Of a stretch of DNA of 64,000 nucleotides, positions 62,161 through 64,000 are shown in pieces. The DNA comes from Marinobacter sp. 1-4A (GTDB taxonomy: Bacteria; Pseudomonadota; Gammaproteobacteria; Pseudomonadales; Oleiphilaceae): positions 434,001-498,000 of the forward strand of contig NZ_VCGY01000003.1 in the NCBI RefSeq assembly GCF_016597725.1, given 5' to 3'. The notes beneath the pieces are model-generated. The model did not search any database, had not been told where the DNA came from, and worked only from the letters and a program-made list of their open reading frames with translations. The first letter of the stretch is position 1. Each line of letters begins with the position of its first letter. A program made the position numbers and the translations under genes.

Positions 62161-64000
62161 ATGCCCGAACACGCTACCATCACCCCCGGTTTTCACGCCG
62201 TGCACGCCAATCATCTGGAAGACCTGCGCCGGGCTGTGGTGTTTATCTGCCAGCAGAACCCTCTACCGCCGCTGCAGAGTGAAACCTTTCTGGTGCAGAG
62301 TAATGGTATTGCCCAGTGGCTGAAGCTGGCGCTGGCGGAGAAGCGTTCGGAAGATGGCAGCGAAGGTGGTCTGGGCATAGCTGCGGGTATGGATTTCCTG
62401 TTCCCGGCGCGGTTTATCTGGCAGGCCTACCGTGCTGTGCTTCCGGATGGCGAAGTACCCGAGCAATCCCCCTTTGATAAGCGGCGGCTGGTGTGGCGGC
62501 TTTATCGCCTGCTACCGGAACTGGTTCATACCGACGAGGTATTCAATCCGCTGGCGCGCTTTCTGGAAGGCAGCGACTCGGATTTGCGGGCCTTCCAGTT
62601 GGCCGAAAAAGTAGCAGATCTGTTCGACCAGTATCAGGTGTTCCGCGCCGATTGGCTGGCCGCCTGGGAGCAGGGCCGGGATGTGGTGATCACGTCCCGC
62701 AGCGAAGAAAAGCCGGTTGAGGAAGACACCCTTTGGCAGCCAATGCTGTGGCGCAAGCTGGTGGAAGATACAGGCGCTGAAGCCCACACCAGCCGTTCGC
62801 AGATTCACACGCGATTTATGGCCGAAGGCCAGCGTATCTCTGCGCCCGCTCACCCGGGCCGCTTGCCCAAACGCATCGTGGTGTTCGGGGTATCCTCGCT
62901 GCCGCGTCAGGCACTGGAAGCTCTCTACGTGCTTAGTCGTTTCAGCCAGGTGGTGCTGTGCGTTCACAACCCGTCGCAGTTCTACTGGGCGGATATTGTT
63001 AGCGACCGCGAACTGCTGAAAGCCGAACGCAAGCGCGGCAAAGTCCACCATGTTCTGTCGAAGATTGAAGATGCCGACCAGCTCCACCAGCATGCCAATC
63101 CGCTGCTGGCCGCCTGGGGTAAACAAGGCCGGGATTACATTCGCTTGCTGGATGAATTCGATAATCCCGATGAGTACCGCGCCAGTTTCCAGACCCCGGA
63201 TCAGAAGATCGATATCTTTTCAGAACACGGCTCTGTCCAGTCGCCTTGCCTGCTGCATCAGCTTCAGAATGATATTTACAACCTGACGCCCCTTCAGGAG
63301 ATCCGGGACGAACAGCGTGAACTCGATCTGGCCCATGACCATTCCATAGCTTTCCACGATGCCCACAGCCCGCAACGGGAAGTGGAGATTCTGCACGATC
63401 AGCTGCTGGCTGCCTTCAATGCAGATGCCACGCTGCGGCCCCGGGATGTGATGGTGATGGTGCCGGATATCAACGTCTACGCACCTCATATTCAGGCGGT
63501 GTTTGGTCGCTACACATCAGGCCTCAAGCGCCACATTCCGTTCACCATTTCCGATCAAGGCCAGCGCCACCACGAGCCGGTACTGATTGCCCTGGAAACG
63601 CTCATGTCTCTACCCCGCAGCCGTTTCGGGGTGAGTGAAATCATCAGCTTGCTAGAAGTGCCTGGCATTCGCGATCGCTTTGAAATTGCAGAAGAGGAAA
63701 TCCCACTAGCCCGGCGCTGGGTAGAAGGCGCTAACATCCGCTGGGGTCTGCACGGCGCTCACCGGGAGAGCCTGGAGTTGCCTGCCGGTCTGGATCGCAA
63801 CACCTGGCAATTGGGCCTGCGATCCATGCTTTTAGGATACGGCATGGGCGACGATGAGCCCTGGGCCGGTGTTCAGCCCTACGGCGAAATCGGCGGGCTG
63901 CAAGCCAGCCTGGCCGGGCGTCTTGGCGAGTTTGTGTACCGCCTGGAAAACTTATGGCAAGAGCTGCAGGCAAGCCGCACACCCCAAGAGTGGGAAGAGC
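62161..64000 (+). CDS. recC: Exodeoxyribonuclease V gamma subunit RecC (5' part)
   Basis: The reading frame is open from the ATG at 62161 to the window end, 613 codons of a protein usually over 1,100 residues. The N-terminus is typical: MPEHATITPGFHAVHANHLEDLRRAVVFI, then QSNGIAQWLKLALAE. GLRSMLLGYGMGDDEPW near the end of the window is also RecC-like. RecC recognises Chi sites in the RecBCD helicase-nuclease. AGGG before the ATG is a weak ribosome site. The gene is cut by the window edge; recB and recD are likely beyond it. Confidence 0.93.
   Translation, partial: MPEHATITPGFHAVHANHLEDLRRAVVFICQQNPLPPLQSETFLVQSNGIAQWLKLALAEKRSEDGSEGGLGIAAGMDFLFPARFIWQAYRAVLPDGEVPEQSPFDKRRLVWRLYRLLPELVHTDEVFNPLARFLEGSDSDLRAFQLAEKVADLFDQYQVFRADWLAAWEQGRDVVITSRSEEKPVEEDTLWQPMLWRKLVEDTGAEAHTSRSQIHTRFMAEGQRISAPAHPGRLPKRIVVFGVSSLPRQALEALYVLSRFSQVVLCVHNPSQFYWADIVSDRELLKAERKRGKVHHVLSKIEDADQLHQHANPLLAAWGKQGRDYIRLLDEFDNPDEYRASFQTPDQKIDIFSEHGSVQSPCLLHQLQNDIYNLTPLQEIRDEQRELDLAHDHSIAFHDAHSPQREVEILHDQLLAAFNADATLRPRDVMVMVPDINVYAPHIQAVFGRYTSGLKRHIPFTISDQGQRHHEPVLIALETLMSLPRSRFGVSEIISLLEVPGIRDRFEIAEEEIPLARRWVEGANIRWGLHGAHRESLELPAGLDRNTWQLGLRSMLLGYGMGDDEPWAGVQPYGEIGGLQASLAGRLGEFVYRLENLWQELQASRTPQEWEE

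Overview
The window reads as the chromosome of a marine gammaproteobacterium close to Marinobacter. This is inferred from protein types and gene order, not from a database search. Several blocks follow the origin-proximal order I recall for Pseudomonas: coxB-coxA-ctaG-coxC-(DUF2909)-surf1-hyp-ctaA-ctaB-sco, aroE-hemF-tsaC-dprA-LysM // def-fmt-rsmB-trkA, and glyQ-glyS-gmhB. The window is therefore probably near oriC. No prophage, complete insertion sequence, rRNA operon or CRISPR array was seen.

Layout. 1-6.3 kb: a small secreted protein behind a Fur-like box, hrpB, an MFS exporter, an ABM-domain protein and an AT-richer patch of unknown genes. 6.3-15.1 kb: the complete aa3/caa3-type cytochrome c oxidase operon on the minus strand, with copper and heme A assembly factors. 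15.3-17.5 kb: a MATE exporter and an unknown gene. 17.5-21.9 kb: a tightly coupled four-gene operon (periplasmic cupredoxin, membrane GGDEF/EAL protein, DUF3034 barrel, lipoprotein truncated hemoglobin) that looks like an uncharacterised envelope redox or gas-sensing c-di-GMP system. 22-31.4 kb: housekeeping genes (DUF1653, antiporter, YheV, oligopeptidase A, gamma carbonic anhydrase-like protein, a PomAB-type motor, aroE, hemF, tsaC). 31.4-42.1 kb: dprA, a LysM protein, def-fmt-rsmB-trkA, glyQS, gmhB and tRNA-Pro(CGG). 42.3-47.2 kb: a yhiI-rbbA-yhhJ-type ABC system. 47.4-49.9 kb: a phospholipase D-like lipoprotein and a decayed lectin-type lipoprotein gene. 49.9-53.4 kb: an FNR/ANR-type palindrome followed by a rhodanese, an octaheme cytochrome and a cytochrome b, with a convergent DsrE-like secreted protein; this is a probable anaerobic sulfur-linked respiratory module. 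53.7-56.4 kb: a GAF-GGDEF-EAL protein and a VOC protein. 56.4-60.4 kb: a Fe-S helicase coupled to a VRR-NUC (FAN1-like) nuclease. 60.5-64 kb: a solute-binding protein, a graveyard of TPR and hipBA remnants, and the 5' part of recC, cut by the window end.

Dispersed structure. Two hairpin elements with a nearly identical 22-nt loop but different outer arms lie at about 7.0 and 23.7 kb. A 182-bp element with perfect 23-bp terminal inverted repeats and three internal hairpins sits between the divergent prlC and carbonic-anhydrase-like genes. These elements, the cupredoxin/globin operon and the rhodanese/octaheme module are the parts most worth following up.
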